Below are positions 52,601 to 62,992 of a DNA stretch of 64,000 bases, one piece after another. Location: positions 16,138,001 through 16,202,000 of the forward strand of contig JAKSXM010000137.1 of assembly GCA_022575985.1 (NCBI GenBank), written 5' to 3'. The position numbers and the translations under genes are program-made. Under the pieces are notes generated by a model that did no database searches, was not told the origin of the DNA, and was given only the letters and a program-made list of their open reading frames with translations. The stretch is from Anagrus nilaparvatae (Eukaryota > Arthropoda > Insecta > Hymenoptera > Mymaridae). How positions within the stretch are numbered: the stretch's first letter is position 1; each line of letters starts with the position of its first letter.

Positions 52601-54877
52601 AATGTTTTGGATAATTTTTGAAGCGAAAAAAAGAAAATAAGACACACTCTATTCTATTTATTCGTTTGATTTTAGCGTGTTACTTTGTTTTTATTTTTTT
52701 TTACAGCGTCACAGAGGTCTGTAAAATTTCACCCAGAAGCGTTTTCAATGTAAAATTTTACGAGGAATCCGAAAATCAAGACAGAATTTTCATTTGCTAT
52801 CAAGAAAAGCGAGAAAATCGGAAAATTCAGAAAAAGCAAAATTGTCAAAATCATTTTTTTTAACCTAAAATTTAACAGATTTGTATTAGGTGGGATATTT
52901 TACTACCTACCTGTATATAGAAATAGTACATTACGATCCCAGGCCAAAAAAAATAAAGAATGGCCCAAAAAGCACGTAATTTGGGTCATTCTTTGTTTAT
53001 GGCCGAGGGTCGTATAAAATTTTTTTGTACACTGAAAAATGCCCCAAATCGCAGTTTACCATCCTCGGCATTACCGTAAGGTAATTTACGTGCGATTTGG
53101 GCCATTCTTTACTTTTCTGGACACGAGCCGTAAATATACTATTTAGACTTATTTAGCGCGTCCAGAAAATAAACGGGTGGCTGAGAATTCGAATAAAAAC
53201 AAAATTGGAAATGCAGCTACCAAATCGCAACCAAGCCACCTAGAGGCTTAAAAAATGGCCAGTAATCATATTTGTAAGTACCAAATTAAATAATATTTAT
53301 CTAGTTAAATAATATTAGTTAAAATTTAATCTAATCCCTATTTTGAACCGGTTACAGTATTTTCAGATATTAGTACATTCATGGAATTAAATGAGGTATT
53401 ACACACAAAAAAAAATATTGCAGTTTTTTTAATTTTGAGAGAATTTAAAAATTTTTAAATTTTGAAAAAATTCGGTATCAGATCCAAAAAATTACTATAA
53501 ATGTTCTTTTTAAAACTAGTATTATCATAGAAATAAATTAGGTATTAAAAAAATTAATAATCAGATTCGAGATATCGACTAAAAATCATACTTTCATGGA
53601 AATAAGTGAGGTATTACATCCAAATTAAAAAAAAATAAGTAGTTTGAGATTTTTCGATGAACAAATTTTTGAAAAAAAAATTAGGTCTTAATTCCATAAT
53701 GGTTGTGAAATATCGCCGGTTACAATATTTTCAGACATTAGTAATTTCATGGAATTAAATAGGATATTACGCACAAAAAAAATATTGCAGGTTTTTCAAT
53801 TCTTTTGTTTTTTTAATTTGGAGAAAAAAATTTTGAAAAAAATCGGTATTAGATCAAAAAAATTACTATAAACGAACTTTCTAACAAGCTCCCTAGAGCC
53901 TTAAAAATTGGCCAATAACCATATTTTTACGTATCAAATACAGTGCAATTGGTATTTTTTAAATTTAAGACATCGACCTCAGACTTGGGTAAAAATAACT
54001 AAGAACTACCGTTATTAAAGTATTAACTTGGGGGACCACCACTCTTGCGTGTACCTATTTGGCATCAGAAAATGGAACTGAGCAGGTGACTAAAAATACT
54101 AGATTTTATTACTTTTTTTCAATATTAGGCCTTATATGAACCCTGCACTTTTCTGTGATGAACCAAAAAAAAAATTGAGAAAAGTAAAAAAATCTTAATT
54201 TTTTAAAGTCACCCGCCTGACCCAAATTTTTGATTCCACGGGTATACGCAAGCGTGCCAATTCCCAAGGTTAATACTGGATTTTTCACATCATATTTACG
54301 ATAATTTAGGCCACATAGAAATTCTTCCCAATTATATCTTGACCAAAGAAATTAATTTAATTTGCTGAAATTATCTGGTAAAATTTATTTTAAAAATTAA
54401 TATTTTGGTATCGTGGCTAAGTACTATTAAATTAAAATATTATTCGTAAAAATTGCGTAAACATTGTCAATTAACTTAACAAAAATTGTATTAATTTTTA
54501 ATCACTAAAATTTTTAGAGCATAATTTAGTGAACCCACTTTATTGTAAAAAAAACTTTATTATTAAAGTTATATAATAAAATTACTACACATTATTTTAT
54601 TTTTAATATATTTTTTAAATCGCAATTACATATTTATACATAATATATAAATATGCAAATAAATAAAAACATTACAAAAATTACAGATAAATATCCGCAG
54701 CTTATGATTGTCAAAACTCGATTTTTATTGTAACGCGCTAATAGCGTAAGTGTCTAGGCGCTTAGCTCTGAAGCGGACGAGCCGGGTTCGATTCCCCATG
54801 ATCCCCTTTGACTTTTTTTTAATTTAAATAAATTATTAAAAATAATTTTAAGTAATAAATAAAATTACTTTAATAAA

Positions 54878-54908
<31 letters not shown>

Positions 54909-56881
54909 ATTAATAATAAATTAATAAATAATTGTTTATAATAATAAAAAAAAAATTATTTATAATAAACAATAATTGAAAAAAAAAATATATATATATA
55001 TATAAATAAATAAAATAAAAAATTAATAAATTAATAAATTAATAAAAATTAATAATAATATCATAAAAATAAAAAAAAAAAAAATTTTTATTTTATCAAT
55101 TTTAGTAGGACGTCCTCAAAGACGTCCTAGAAGTCTCATAAAAGAACGTCCTGCAGGACGTCCCCGAGGACGTCCCGTAGAACGTCCCTGAGAACGTCAT
55201 TCAGGACGTCCCACGGGACGTCCCGTGGGACGTCCTTTGTTTTATGCGGGTACCAACTTCATTTAAATAACAAAAACAAGATTAAGGTTAGTGCGCGCAG
55301 TGAAAAACAAAAATTCCACCCCAGGCTTACTATACAAAGATTTCAATTCAGCGATTAGACATAGTTTCCCATGGCGTTTACCATTTTTTGCTATCACGTC
55401 ACAGTTTTGAGATATTTTGAAATGAACTTATTGAAACTCCAACAACTTTTATTTTTTGAATTTTCACAGTACAATATATCTAAAACTTTCTTTGACTTTC
55501 TAGTTAAAATTATGCCATCCAAAGAATTTCTTTTGTTCTAAATAAGATGCCATAAAACGTTTTATATACCACGTCAAAAAAACAAAAGTAATTATTATTG
55601 CCTATAAAGTTATATCTTCAAAAAATCTCTTTTCGGCAAACATTGTCTAATAGTTTGATTTAAAAAATAATTTTTTTTTTTTAGCTTGTTTCATTTAATG
55701 ATATTAAGATATTTACTGCAAATCAAAGCAAACGTCGAAAAATTTTCAAGTTTTAAATTCATATTAATTTAAATTCAGAAATCCGGGAAATATTATTATT
55801 TATAACTTACTTATCATATGGTCTCCAACCCCACAAATGTGCAATACTATTTACTGCCCAAGCAGCATTTAAGACCCAACAATACCTCATGAATACTTGA
55901 CTAGCAATTGCATAGTACCAATATTCGTTCCAAAAATAAACGGGAACAACTGTTGGTAGCAGAAAACAAAACAAGATCTTCATTTTCCAAAAATGCCTAC
56001 AATTCAAAATTTATTTCAAAAATTAAATTCAGTATGCAAATAATAATCAATGAATAATTTTTTAAACACAACGCTATCGAACCTTTCTTGAAAAGCGACC
56101 ACGGGATCATTGATCACATCGCTCATATCAATCAGTTTACCCTTCTTGATAACTTCGGGGTGCTTTTTCATCATAAGCCAACCAACGTGAGAAAAAAAGA
56201 AACCACGACTACTATTATGGGGGTCTGCGTCTGTTTCAGTAAATTTGTGATGAATTCTATGATCCCTTACCCAATCATAAATGGGGTTCTAAAAAACAGG
56301 ATCAGTTTTTGCATTTATAAAAAAGGTTTTAATGCTAGAATAATTTGTTTAAAATAAATTTACCATCCCAGCTATACTGTAACAGTAACAAAGTATAATC
56401 CTTAATGGTAATTTTGCTTTATATGACCTGTGGGTCCATAATCTATGAACACCACCACCCAATCCAAAGCCTGCTTGTAAACCAACAATCCAATCTAAAA
56501 ATAATAAAAAGCCCACGATATAAAAAACTAAAAAGCATACATTTTTACAAAAATAAAATTCTTTTTAATATTTTTAATTAATTAATGTACTAAAGACAAT
56601 TCAATTTATAATAGTTTTTTTAACTTACACCAAAATATTGTGAGTTTACGTTGCGTATATGGGAACGTTAAATAAAAATAAATCGCCAAAATATGAAAAA
56701 CAGTAATTCCAATAATATTAGTCCATATTAATTCTTGTTTGACAGGATTCCTTTTAAGATTATCTGCCTCGGATACCTTAACATCAGGGGTGTCCTCATT
56801 ATAGTTTGTAATTACTGTTTCTTTATTTTCAGCTGAATGTAATTTTTCAGTGCAAATATCTACTTTGTCCTTTTGTGTCAT
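43107..56881 (-). CDS. Acyl-CoA desaturase D3 (first-desaturase type), 12.4-kb intron
   Basis: Five exons on the minus strand, 56881-56629, 56494-56364, 56288-56083, 55996-55811 and 43377-43107, join in frame to 348 residues. Exon 5 was found as the only downstream piece with a phase-2 acceptor, NIAPTD start, HNYHH box and stop; it matches D2 exon 5 closely. Histidine boxes are HRLWTH (101-106), HRIHH (138-142) and HNYHH (279-283). The box-1 context is GFGLGGGVHRLW, and Cys replaces the usual Gly in NCGEGWH just before box 3. Predicted role as for the other desaturases. Intron 4 spans 43,378-55,810 and holds a ~10-kb nested foldback and smaller elements. The splice over that intron is inferred; transcript evidence would settle whether D3 is still fully expressed. 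Confidence 0.85.
43430..44125. mobile_element. D3-specific intron insertion with GT and ACGT microsatellites
   Basis: This stretch has no counterpart in D2 intron 4, whereas sequence on both sides aligns. It contains the palindrome GGTTCCTCAAAGAGGAACC (43,500-43,518), a (TG)n tract at about 43,618-43,656 followed by (ACGT)n to about 43,678. Near 44,070-44,090 it ends GAGGAACC then TTAGTGCCAGCTAG. The part 43,680-44,060 is repeated at 46,355-46,600 and, inverted, at 53,345-53,720. It looks like a non-autonomous element; exact ends are uncertain. Confidence 0.55.
44955..45048. mobile_element. 94-bp hairpin mini-element
   Basis: ATACCGGGTGGAACGCAATT (44,955) and its complement ending 45,048 form ~27-bp arms around a short loop. 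It has no coding content and looks like a tiny MITE in D3 intron 4. Confidence 0.65.
45273..45344. repeat. GACGTC-rich array, left arm
   Basis: About five copies or near-copies of the self-complementary GGACGTCC motif, spaced irregularly at ~10-25 bp. It mirrors the larger array in the right arm. It is G+C rich in an A/T-rich setting. Confidence 0.75.
45640..45850. repeat. Cluster of strong short dyads
   Basis: Two hairpins. The first is AATGGCCCAAATCGC...GCGATTTGGGTCATT with an inner CCTTCCGAGG/GCCGAGGATGG. The second is GTCTGTGGCGAGAAAGCACG paired with CGTGCTTTCTCGACGCAGAC around a GGACGCGTAGCGTCC core. Related sequence recurs inverted at about 52,945-53,140. The 66-codon open frame across it is incidental. 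Confidence 0.6.
45873..45948 (-). other. tRNA-like sequence (left arm copy)
   Basis: On the minus strand it reads TAGCGTAAGTGTCTAGG (box A-like), then a CGCTT/AAGCG stem, then GGGTTCGATTCCCC (box B), and is followed by T-rich tracts. The 5' end does not pair with the 3' GATCCCC, so there is no acceptor stem, and U33 is absent from the putative anticodon loop. It is more likely a tRNA-derived SINE head or relic than a working tRNA gene. Confidence 0.45.
46838..49705. repeat. 2.9-kb inverted repeat with internal tandem array
   Basis: Arms of ~800 bp (46,838-47,640 and 48,880-49,705) are close reverse complements, e.g. GGCTATGCCCGGATCTATAT at the left mirrored near 49,690. Both arms also carry ACCAGAGGGTAGACCCCCTG or its complement. 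Because of the mirror symmetry, near-identical peptides appear on opposite strands; these are not genes. The centre is a tandem array, described separately. Confidence 0.8.
47698..48800. repeat. ~150-bp tandem array that reverses orientation
   Basis: The anchor AACCAAAGATGAATATAAAA or a variant starts at about 47,751, 47,906, 48,063 and 48,205. The complement appears at about 48,438, 48,596 and 48,759. Units of ~140-163 bp also share CTCAATGTGTATTCTTATG and a run of 8-11 C (or G after the flip). The array therefore has four units one way and three the other. Confidence 0.75.
49725..50583. repeat. ~0.86-kb foldback inside the complex
   Basis: TTTAAGTACTTAAGAACCCA near 49,780 mirrors TGGGTTCTTAAGTACTTAAA near 50,505. 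The mirror extends outward (GTGTTTTCCCATA against TATGGGAAAATAC) and inward (AGAATTTGAAAATTT against AAATTTTCAAATTT). Non-coding. Confidence 0.65.
50652..51562. repeat. ~0.9-kb foldback inside the complex
   Basis: AGACTGACAAAAAAAAAATC at the left end mirrors GATTTTTTTTTTGGCAGTCT at the right. Inside, GGTGCTCAAGCGTTTTTGGA mirrors TCCAAAAACGCTTGAGCACC. The interior also has the word TTTCATCGTTTTTAGTGA/TTTCATCGTTTTTAGCGA in tandem (about 51,128 and 51,300). No protein. Confidence 0.7.
51868..52918. repeat. ~1.05-kb foldback inside the complex
   Basis: TATATAAAGGTAGGTAGTAA at the left mirrors TACTACCTACCTGTATATA at the right. Inner pairs include ACTGCTGCCTAAATTGTAAT against ATTACAATTTTGGCAGCAGT. 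Direct and inverted copies of the block around TGGCCAATTTTTAAGGCTC flank it (51.69 kb, 53.2 kb), and it shares interior words with the 10.7-11.9 kb foldback. The 81-codon open frame at 52,618 is incidental. Confidence 0.7.
54016..54276. mobile_element. Foldback present only in the right arm
   Basis: GTATTAACTTGGGG...CGCTTGCG-type ends pair with CCCAAGGTTAATAC, and inner GCAGGTGAC pairs with GTCACCCGC. The left arm of the complex has no counterpart between its GGTATCGTGGCTAAG block and the CTGCAATATTTTTTTTGTGC block. This therefore inserted after the arms formed. Confidence 0.55.
54731..54806 (+). other. tRNA-like sequence (right arm copy)
   Basis: Mirror copy of 45,873-45,948, identical by eye. 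It carries TAGCGTAAGTGTCTAGG and GGGTTCGATTCCCC at tRNA-like spacing, followed by a run of eight or more T about 10 bp downstream, as in a Pol III terminator. The acceptor stem is missing. Likely a tRNA-derived relic carried by the element. Confidence 0.45.
55106..55236. repeat. GACGTC-rich array, right arm
   Basis: About ten copies or near-copies of GGACGTCC spaced ~11-13 bp, e.g. CCACGGGACGTCCCGTGGGA. The left arm has about half as many, so the two arms differ by expansion or loss of units. Confidence 0.75.
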
Positions 56882-59398
56882 TTTTCATTAACTAACTAAA
56901 ATTTTTATAAAATACAAGAGATGCTAAGAAAATTAAAATTATAAAAGAATTTCCGTGTTCGCATACAGATTATGTCATTTGCATGATTTATCTTTGATAA
57001 TATAATACATTATTCAAAGTTATGCTGTTGCTCAGTATTTCTTGTAAAATATAAATATGTAAATAATACCCCTCGAAAAGGAAATAAACAATATGCAGAA
57101 AAAAATCTTTACTTTATAATCACGTGTTCGTATAAATTTGTAAGGCTGAAATTCATAAAAAATGTGCTATTATTTGGAATTGAGAAAAATGTATCAAGAA
57201 ATTTACAAATATAACTATTATTGTAAAAAATATAATAGGAAAATTATAAAAACCTATTTGGGCTTATTAGTGGTTACTGAAAAGGTCTAATAATAGTTAA
57301 AATTAGTAAAAAATATATAATTTTTCGAGTGACTTTATCCAAGATCTAATTACAAATGAAATTAATGTTATTTCCAGGTCGAAAATTTGTACGATTTATA
57401 GAAATTTCAAACCCAAATTAGTTTGATAAATGATTTTTGAGAATCTAACGGTCAGAATCAATTGAGCTATAGCAAAAAGTGAAAACAAAATAATAAATAA
57501 ATAAACTCAAACTTTAAAAATTAATTTACATTTAAAAAATAAAAGTAAAAACTATATATGTTTATGTAAAATCATCTCGCTAGGGCTGGAGTTGCTCCTT
57601 AAAGTGGATAATTTTAATATAAAAATCTGAAATTTAAAAAAAAATATATTTAAAGTAAAAATTGAATTAAAACGATGTTTTATCTTGGAAACACCTGATT
57701 CATCGTGGGGCTAACAGGTGTTTCCTGCCCCATACATCGTAATTTTCGTTCGTTACAATTTTAAAAAAAGATTTATTAAAAGCTCAATTCACTTCAAAAC
57801 TGCGTAAAAAATTTTTTTCCTCGTATAATCAAAGAAGCACAATTATTTTTACATTTTTTATATATGTACATGAGAGTAGAACTAAAATTGGAGTTTTAAG
57901 AAAAACTTGGCTCCCCGGGTTTTTTCGTGAACTTATGGTCATAAAAACTCCCCAGCTCCAAGGATTTTATGAAGCTATGTTATTTTAATCGGGATTTTTT
58001 TTACGTTTATTACCGGTAAAATCGATTTAAAAATATTTTTTTTGGCTACTTGAGGTTGGGAATCGTTTTTTATATATATTTAAATAGTACTTTCAATCGA
58101 TTAGTAGCTTTTCAAAAAATTTTGCAAGCTTCGTAAAAAATTAGAAAGCTGAAAAGTCAAAATTCCCATGTTATTTAAATGGGAAAATTGAGGTGCTTGC
58201 AGGCACCCTTTTTTGAAAAGCAAAAGTTCACGAAAAAACCTTGGGAGCCAAGTTTTTCTTAAAACTCCAATTTTAGGTCCACTCTAATATTATACATAAT
58301 TATATAGAACATAGATCATAAGAAATTTATTAAATGGTACCATTCCACTTCAGGCTACAATTCCATCACAACCAAATCCGATAAGGCGTCTTCCATAAAT
58401 AACGTCCAGAGTTTGGGGGTAGGTTAACTTAAAATGTAACAATTCAAACAAAGGAGAAGGTACGATAAATAATGAAACAGACGTCCGCGACGCTATTTTT
58501 TACACAAGGGACAAAATATTGGTTTTGACTTTGCATGCAGGATTGCTGGTTATAAAAAATCTTCTTTTATTTTTGTTGATATTATAAAAAAAAAAAAACG
58601 AAAAAAAAATACAAGAAAAGTTTACAATTTCTTTTTTTTTTCCAGTGGGGTGATTTTTAATTTTTGGGAGATTCTGAAATGTTTTCAGACTCTAAGATAC
58701 GAAAAAATTGAAAACCATTATCTAACTATATAGGACCAAAATTAACTTACTTCAAAACTTTTGTAGTTTAAATCTTGTTTGAAAATTCTAATTTTCAATA
58801 TAGATTTTTACAATTCTTCTTGAGGATAATAAATAAAAATAATTGTTTTGTAAAACTGATTTTTTATTTATTTAGTGTATAAAAAATTTTATAATAATAA
58901 TTAACAATTTTCTATTACTGTTTTTATTAATATTATTATATCATAAATTGGTTAAAGTATATCAAAATATAATATAAAAGTAATTAAAATTTATATCGTG
59001 TTATAAAATTTCAAATTAACTAAAAATATAGTATGAAAATAATTTAATAAAATGACGTAAATTAAGCAGTTAAATGAAGTTTTTTATAATAAAAAATATT
59101 ACTAAAAAATAGTACTGTGATAGTAATACTAAAAAATTTGTATCATATGATTTTTATAATCTTATTATACATATGCTTTTAATTGTGAGAAAAAAAATGA
59201 ATAAAGTTTTTACAGTTTATGAATTTATGAGATTAATATACTTTTTTTTGGATTTTTAAAATATGAATTTAAAAAAATGTGTAATATACAATGTAGTTGG
59301 TTTTAAAAAATCAGATGACACGTTAAATTGATAAAATAAAACTTTTTTATATTTTGCCCAAAAAATAATTTTTTTTAAAATTTTATCTAGTAATATTA
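56882..59398. other. D3 5' flank and D3-D4 spacer
   Basis: 56,890 to about 57,435 aligns with the D2 5' flank and probably contains the D3 promoter, including the conserved TTTCCGTGTTCGCATACAGA block at about 56,949. Near 57,690 a short stem pairs GAAACACCTG with CAGGTGTTTC. A foldback at 57,873-58,286 is listed separately. No gene is seen in the rest. Confidence 0.55.
57873..58286. repeat. ~414-bp inverted repeat upstream of D3
   Basis: Arms containing TTTTAAGAAAAACTTGGCTC (left, about 57,894) and its near complement GGGAGCCAAGTTTTTCTTAA (right, about 58,244) extend through AAAATTGGAG/CTCCAATTTT to the outer ends. The centre is unpaired and non-coding. Confidence 0.7.
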
Positions 59399-62054
59399 CT
59401 AATTTTCTTTGTCAAAATATTCTTGAGTAAACATAAATTTTCCTGTTTTATCTCCTTTTTTCTCGCTCATATTTTTAATAAGATCATTAGATGGTTCTTT
59501 CAAATCATAAGCCCAGCCAATTTTCGCAAAGGATTCTATCCATATCGTTGTCAAATCAACAGTATAATGACCAAATTCTGATGTTTTATAATCCCAAGGA
59601 AATGTGTGATGATAATTATGCCAACCTTCGCCACCTGTGGCGTATGATACTAAACGATTTTCTACTGGAGCAATAGATCTAAATAAAAAAAATTTATTTA
59701 GTGAATGAAAATTATATTTTTGATAAGAAATCATACTTGTCATAAGGTCTATATCCCCATAAATGAGCCACGCTGTTTACGCTCCAGGTGGAATTCAAAA
59801 CCCACGAATATCGCATAAAAACTTGTGAGGCTATGGCGTATTTCCACTCTTCATTCCAACAATATACAGGTACTATTGTTGGAATAACAAAACAGCAAAG
59901 TAATTTTAACTTCCCGAAATGCCTGCAAAAATAAAATGAAAGAAGTTTTTTTTGGTTTCCAAAAAGTAAATTTGACATTTTTACCTTTCTCCGAAAGCAA
60001 CAACAGGATCCGCAATTATATCACTCATGTCAATTATTTTTCCTTTTATTTTAGTATCCGGATGTTTTTTCATCATTAACCAACCACAATGCGAATAAAA
60101 AAAACCACGTCTACTATTATGAGGATCTGCATCTGTTTCAGAAAATTTATGATGTACCCTATGATCTCTTACCCATTCATAAATTGAATTCTATAATGAT
60201 AAAATATATTTTTTAAACTTTTTTCTTTATTATATTATTTATTGTTTCTTAAATAAATTTTATTACCATTCCAGCAATACTATAACAAATAAGAAGAATT
60301 ATCCTAAGTGGTAATTTGGCTTTATATGCTCTATGTGTCCAAAGTCGATGAACTCCACCACCAACTCCAAAGCCTGCCATAAATAATACAAGAACAGCTG
60401 AAAAAAAAGCACAATGCAAACGCAATCAAACAATTAAGATTATTGTTATTTTAACATTGATTATTTATATTATATTTATAATTCAATTTAAAAGCTTTTC
60501 AAAGAACTTTACCATAAGCTCTATATTAACTCGGAAGTTATTTAAAAAAATTTTTAAATTATTGGTCACCGGGTAAAATTAACACCATTTAACAAAAATA
60601 AATTAAATCTTACAATAGCTTATTATATCATTATCCCATTTCAGCAATGTACTATATATAGTCGGTACTATAAGTAAAAATTTTCGAAAACATTTATCTT
60701 TTTAAAATTTAAATCAAAAAATACTGTTAGGAAACTTTAATAACTTTTATTCTGTATTATTTATTAGTTTAAAATATAAACTTTTCAAAAAAATAACCTA
60801 GTGTTGAATAAAAGCAAATAATATAAACTTTTCAATTAAAAAAAATTTGAATCAACGAAAATTTATGAAAAAATAATTATAAAAAATAATTATAAAAAAA
60901 ATAATTATTAAAAAAATAATTATAAAAATTACTAAAAATTTCACAGCTTGTTTTCATTTAAATTTTTAACGAATTTACATTTCTGCTACAAAATACTTGG
61001 GTGTCTATAAATGGTTATGAATCTTTTGACCTCGCATATGAAAAAAAGTAAATTCAAGTTTTAAGTATACTTTTTACGTTTTTTAAGAGAAAAAATTTTT
61101 ACACCGGCTGGCGCATATGTAAACAGAATTTTTATAGTGATTTTTGGGTTTTAGTTTCTCGATATCTCAAGACCACAATACCTAAAATGACTATTAAATA
61201 CTAAATTAAGGTTTTAAATTTCCCTGGATATTCAGTTATGACATCAATTTTAATTTTTACGACTTACGAATTTGCGAATTTTTTGCCAAATTTTTAATGA
61301 TTTTTGCGAAACATGCAAATTAAAAATTAACTATTTAATATCATAGCCGGGGAAATTTGTAACCTTAATGTAGTATTTAATGGTCATTTTAAGGGCCTTC
61401 AATATTACCCTTTGGAAAAATTTTTGCATTTGGCAAAATAAAAGTTTCTACCAGTCAGTTAAAAATTTACTATTACTAAAGAAATTTATACGTATCATTT
61501 TTTTAAATTAACAATAATTAAAATTTTATTAACGAAAAAAAACATAATTTAGTCAGAATAATATAAAATTATAGTTTAAAATTATTGTATGATATACACA
61601 TATATTTCTTAATGCTTGTAAATTAAATAATGAGTTACATCCTCATATAATAAGCATTCAAAAAAATATTTTTTATTGTTAATACACATTCCAATATATG
61701 AACTATTTTTTTTTTTTAAATTAACAAACTAAAATGTTGTATTTAATTTATCTATACCTAATAAGTATTTTTTTTTAATTCAAACTTACCCCATAATAAC
61801 GTGAGTTTACGTTCTAAATATGGATATGTTATCCAACTGTATAATGCTGCAATATGAAATAAACTAATACCAATAATATTAACCCATATTAATTCTTGTT
61901 TAATATTTGATGATTTAGTGTTATTTTGTGAATTTTTTATGTCACCATTTTTAAATGGTAAATTTTGATTATCACTATTGTCAGGTGTTAGGTTTTTCAA
62001 ATTATTTAAATTTTCAGTTTCTGTACTTAAATTATTATCATTTTCTAAATGCAT
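59399..62054 (-). CDS. Acyl-CoA desaturase D4 (first-desaturase type)
   Basis: Five exons on the minus strand, 62054-61790, 60397-60267, 60190-59985, 59922-59737 and 59678-59399, join in frame to 355 residues. Histidine boxes are HRLWTH (105-110), HRVHH (142-146) and HNYHH (283-287); NSVAH is at 250-254. The first hydrophobic segment is NIIGISLFHIAALYSWITY near residues 59-77. Like D2/D3 it has GFGVGGGVHRLW at box 1, so it is closer to them than to D1, but its N-terminus (Asn/Ser/Thr rich) and C-terminus are diverged. All donors are standard, including GTAAAA after exon 3 where D2/D3 have GTTCGA. Predicted to be an ER acyl-CoA desaturase; regioselectivity unknown. Start: the first in-frame ATG, in an A-rich context. 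Confidence 0.93.
61160..61412. repeat. ~250-bp inverted repeat in D4 intron 1
   Basis: CCTAAAATGACTATTAAATA (about 61,181) mirrors TATTTAATGGTCATTTTAAGG (ending about 61,402). The mirror continues through TTAAGGTTTTAAATTTCCC against GGGAAATTTGTAACCTTAA. Non-coding; MITE-like. Confidence 0.6.
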
Positions 62055-62992
62055 TTTTTTACAAAATTAATTAATTTTCAAATTTTAAACAATTGCACCA
62101 TTGATTCTTTAAATATTATTCAATATATTTTGCTTAGTAATTAAATGAACTATTAATTTTAACATTTCTAATAACTTTTAACTTTATTTGATTAAATAAA
62201 ACTATAAAACCTGTTGTTGCAACTCTCGATGCAATAATGAAAAAAATAATTTGTTTGATCTAGATGAATAATGACAAGAGAAGAGCATAAAAAACTTACT
62301 TCTTTTTCTGTTTTTATTTTATTATAATTTCTTCTTCCCTTCCAAGCACAAGTTTCTTTTCATTGGTTGATATTTCTTATTGTTAATAAAGAGACAAGCA
62401 CCCTAGTATCCGTTTTAATCTTGCTATAACCATTATCATTCTGAACATGAACAGACTTAAAGTAGCCAAAAAATTAAGTTTATTTTTTAAGAAATAAATA
62501 AGCTTTTAAATGAAATTATTTTAAATTTAATATTGACATTAAATTATTATGAGGAAATTGTCATTTTTAGCTACTTTTTAAATCGTTTTGTAAAAAGGAA
62601 AATAATAAATTAAATAATAATTTTTTTTTTAAATATTTTATTAAACAATATAAAAATCTAAAAAATCATTTTCACAAACTTACAAATACAATTATTTATT
62701 CTTTTTATCTGGTTATTTACATGAAATATATACAACTAAAAATAATAACTTTCTATCAATAAAATAGTAATATCTTTTCTAATTTTTATATAATTACAGG
62801 CACTTTACATTTTTTTTCTTAAATACAAAAGTTTAATACTGTTCAATATTTACAATATAAATTATAGTGTATCTAATAAGGTACAAAAATTTGATTTATC
62901 ACTAAATTAAAAAAAAAGTTAAATGAATCTTTACGATTGATATTTTCACAGAAAAATATTAATTTAAATTATCTAAAATTTGAGTAAATTAA
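62055..62992. other. D4 5' flank / intergenic
   Basis: A/T-rich sequence that should hold the D4 promoter on the minus strand. I cannot point to a specific motif, and no other feature is seen. Confidence 0.45.

Larger units (their letters stand above)
45177..55321. mobile_element. ~10.1-kb nested inverted-repeat complex in D3 intron 4
   Basis: The outer ends are matching inverted repeats: GGGGTGGAATTTTTGTTTTT at the left and its complement at the right, extended by CACTGCGCGCACTA. Moving inward, both arms carry in mirror order a GACGTC-rich array, a long A/T tract, a tRNA-like sequence, a GCCACGATACC block and a TTCACAACCATTATGG block. At least four further foldbacks (46.84-49.71, 49.73-50.58, 50.65-51.56 and 51.87-52.92 kb) lie inside, and one (54.02-54.28 kb) is only in the right arm. 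No transposase or other protein is recognisable. The D2 intron lacks the whole insert (AACACAGGTAGG near 39,661). It may be one composite mobile element or several successive insertions. Confidence 0.75.

Noticed and set aside
45873..54806. Functional tRNA genes
   Set aside because: The box-like motifs are real, but no acceptor stem can be formed and the anticodon loop lacks U33, so I do not call working tRNAs.
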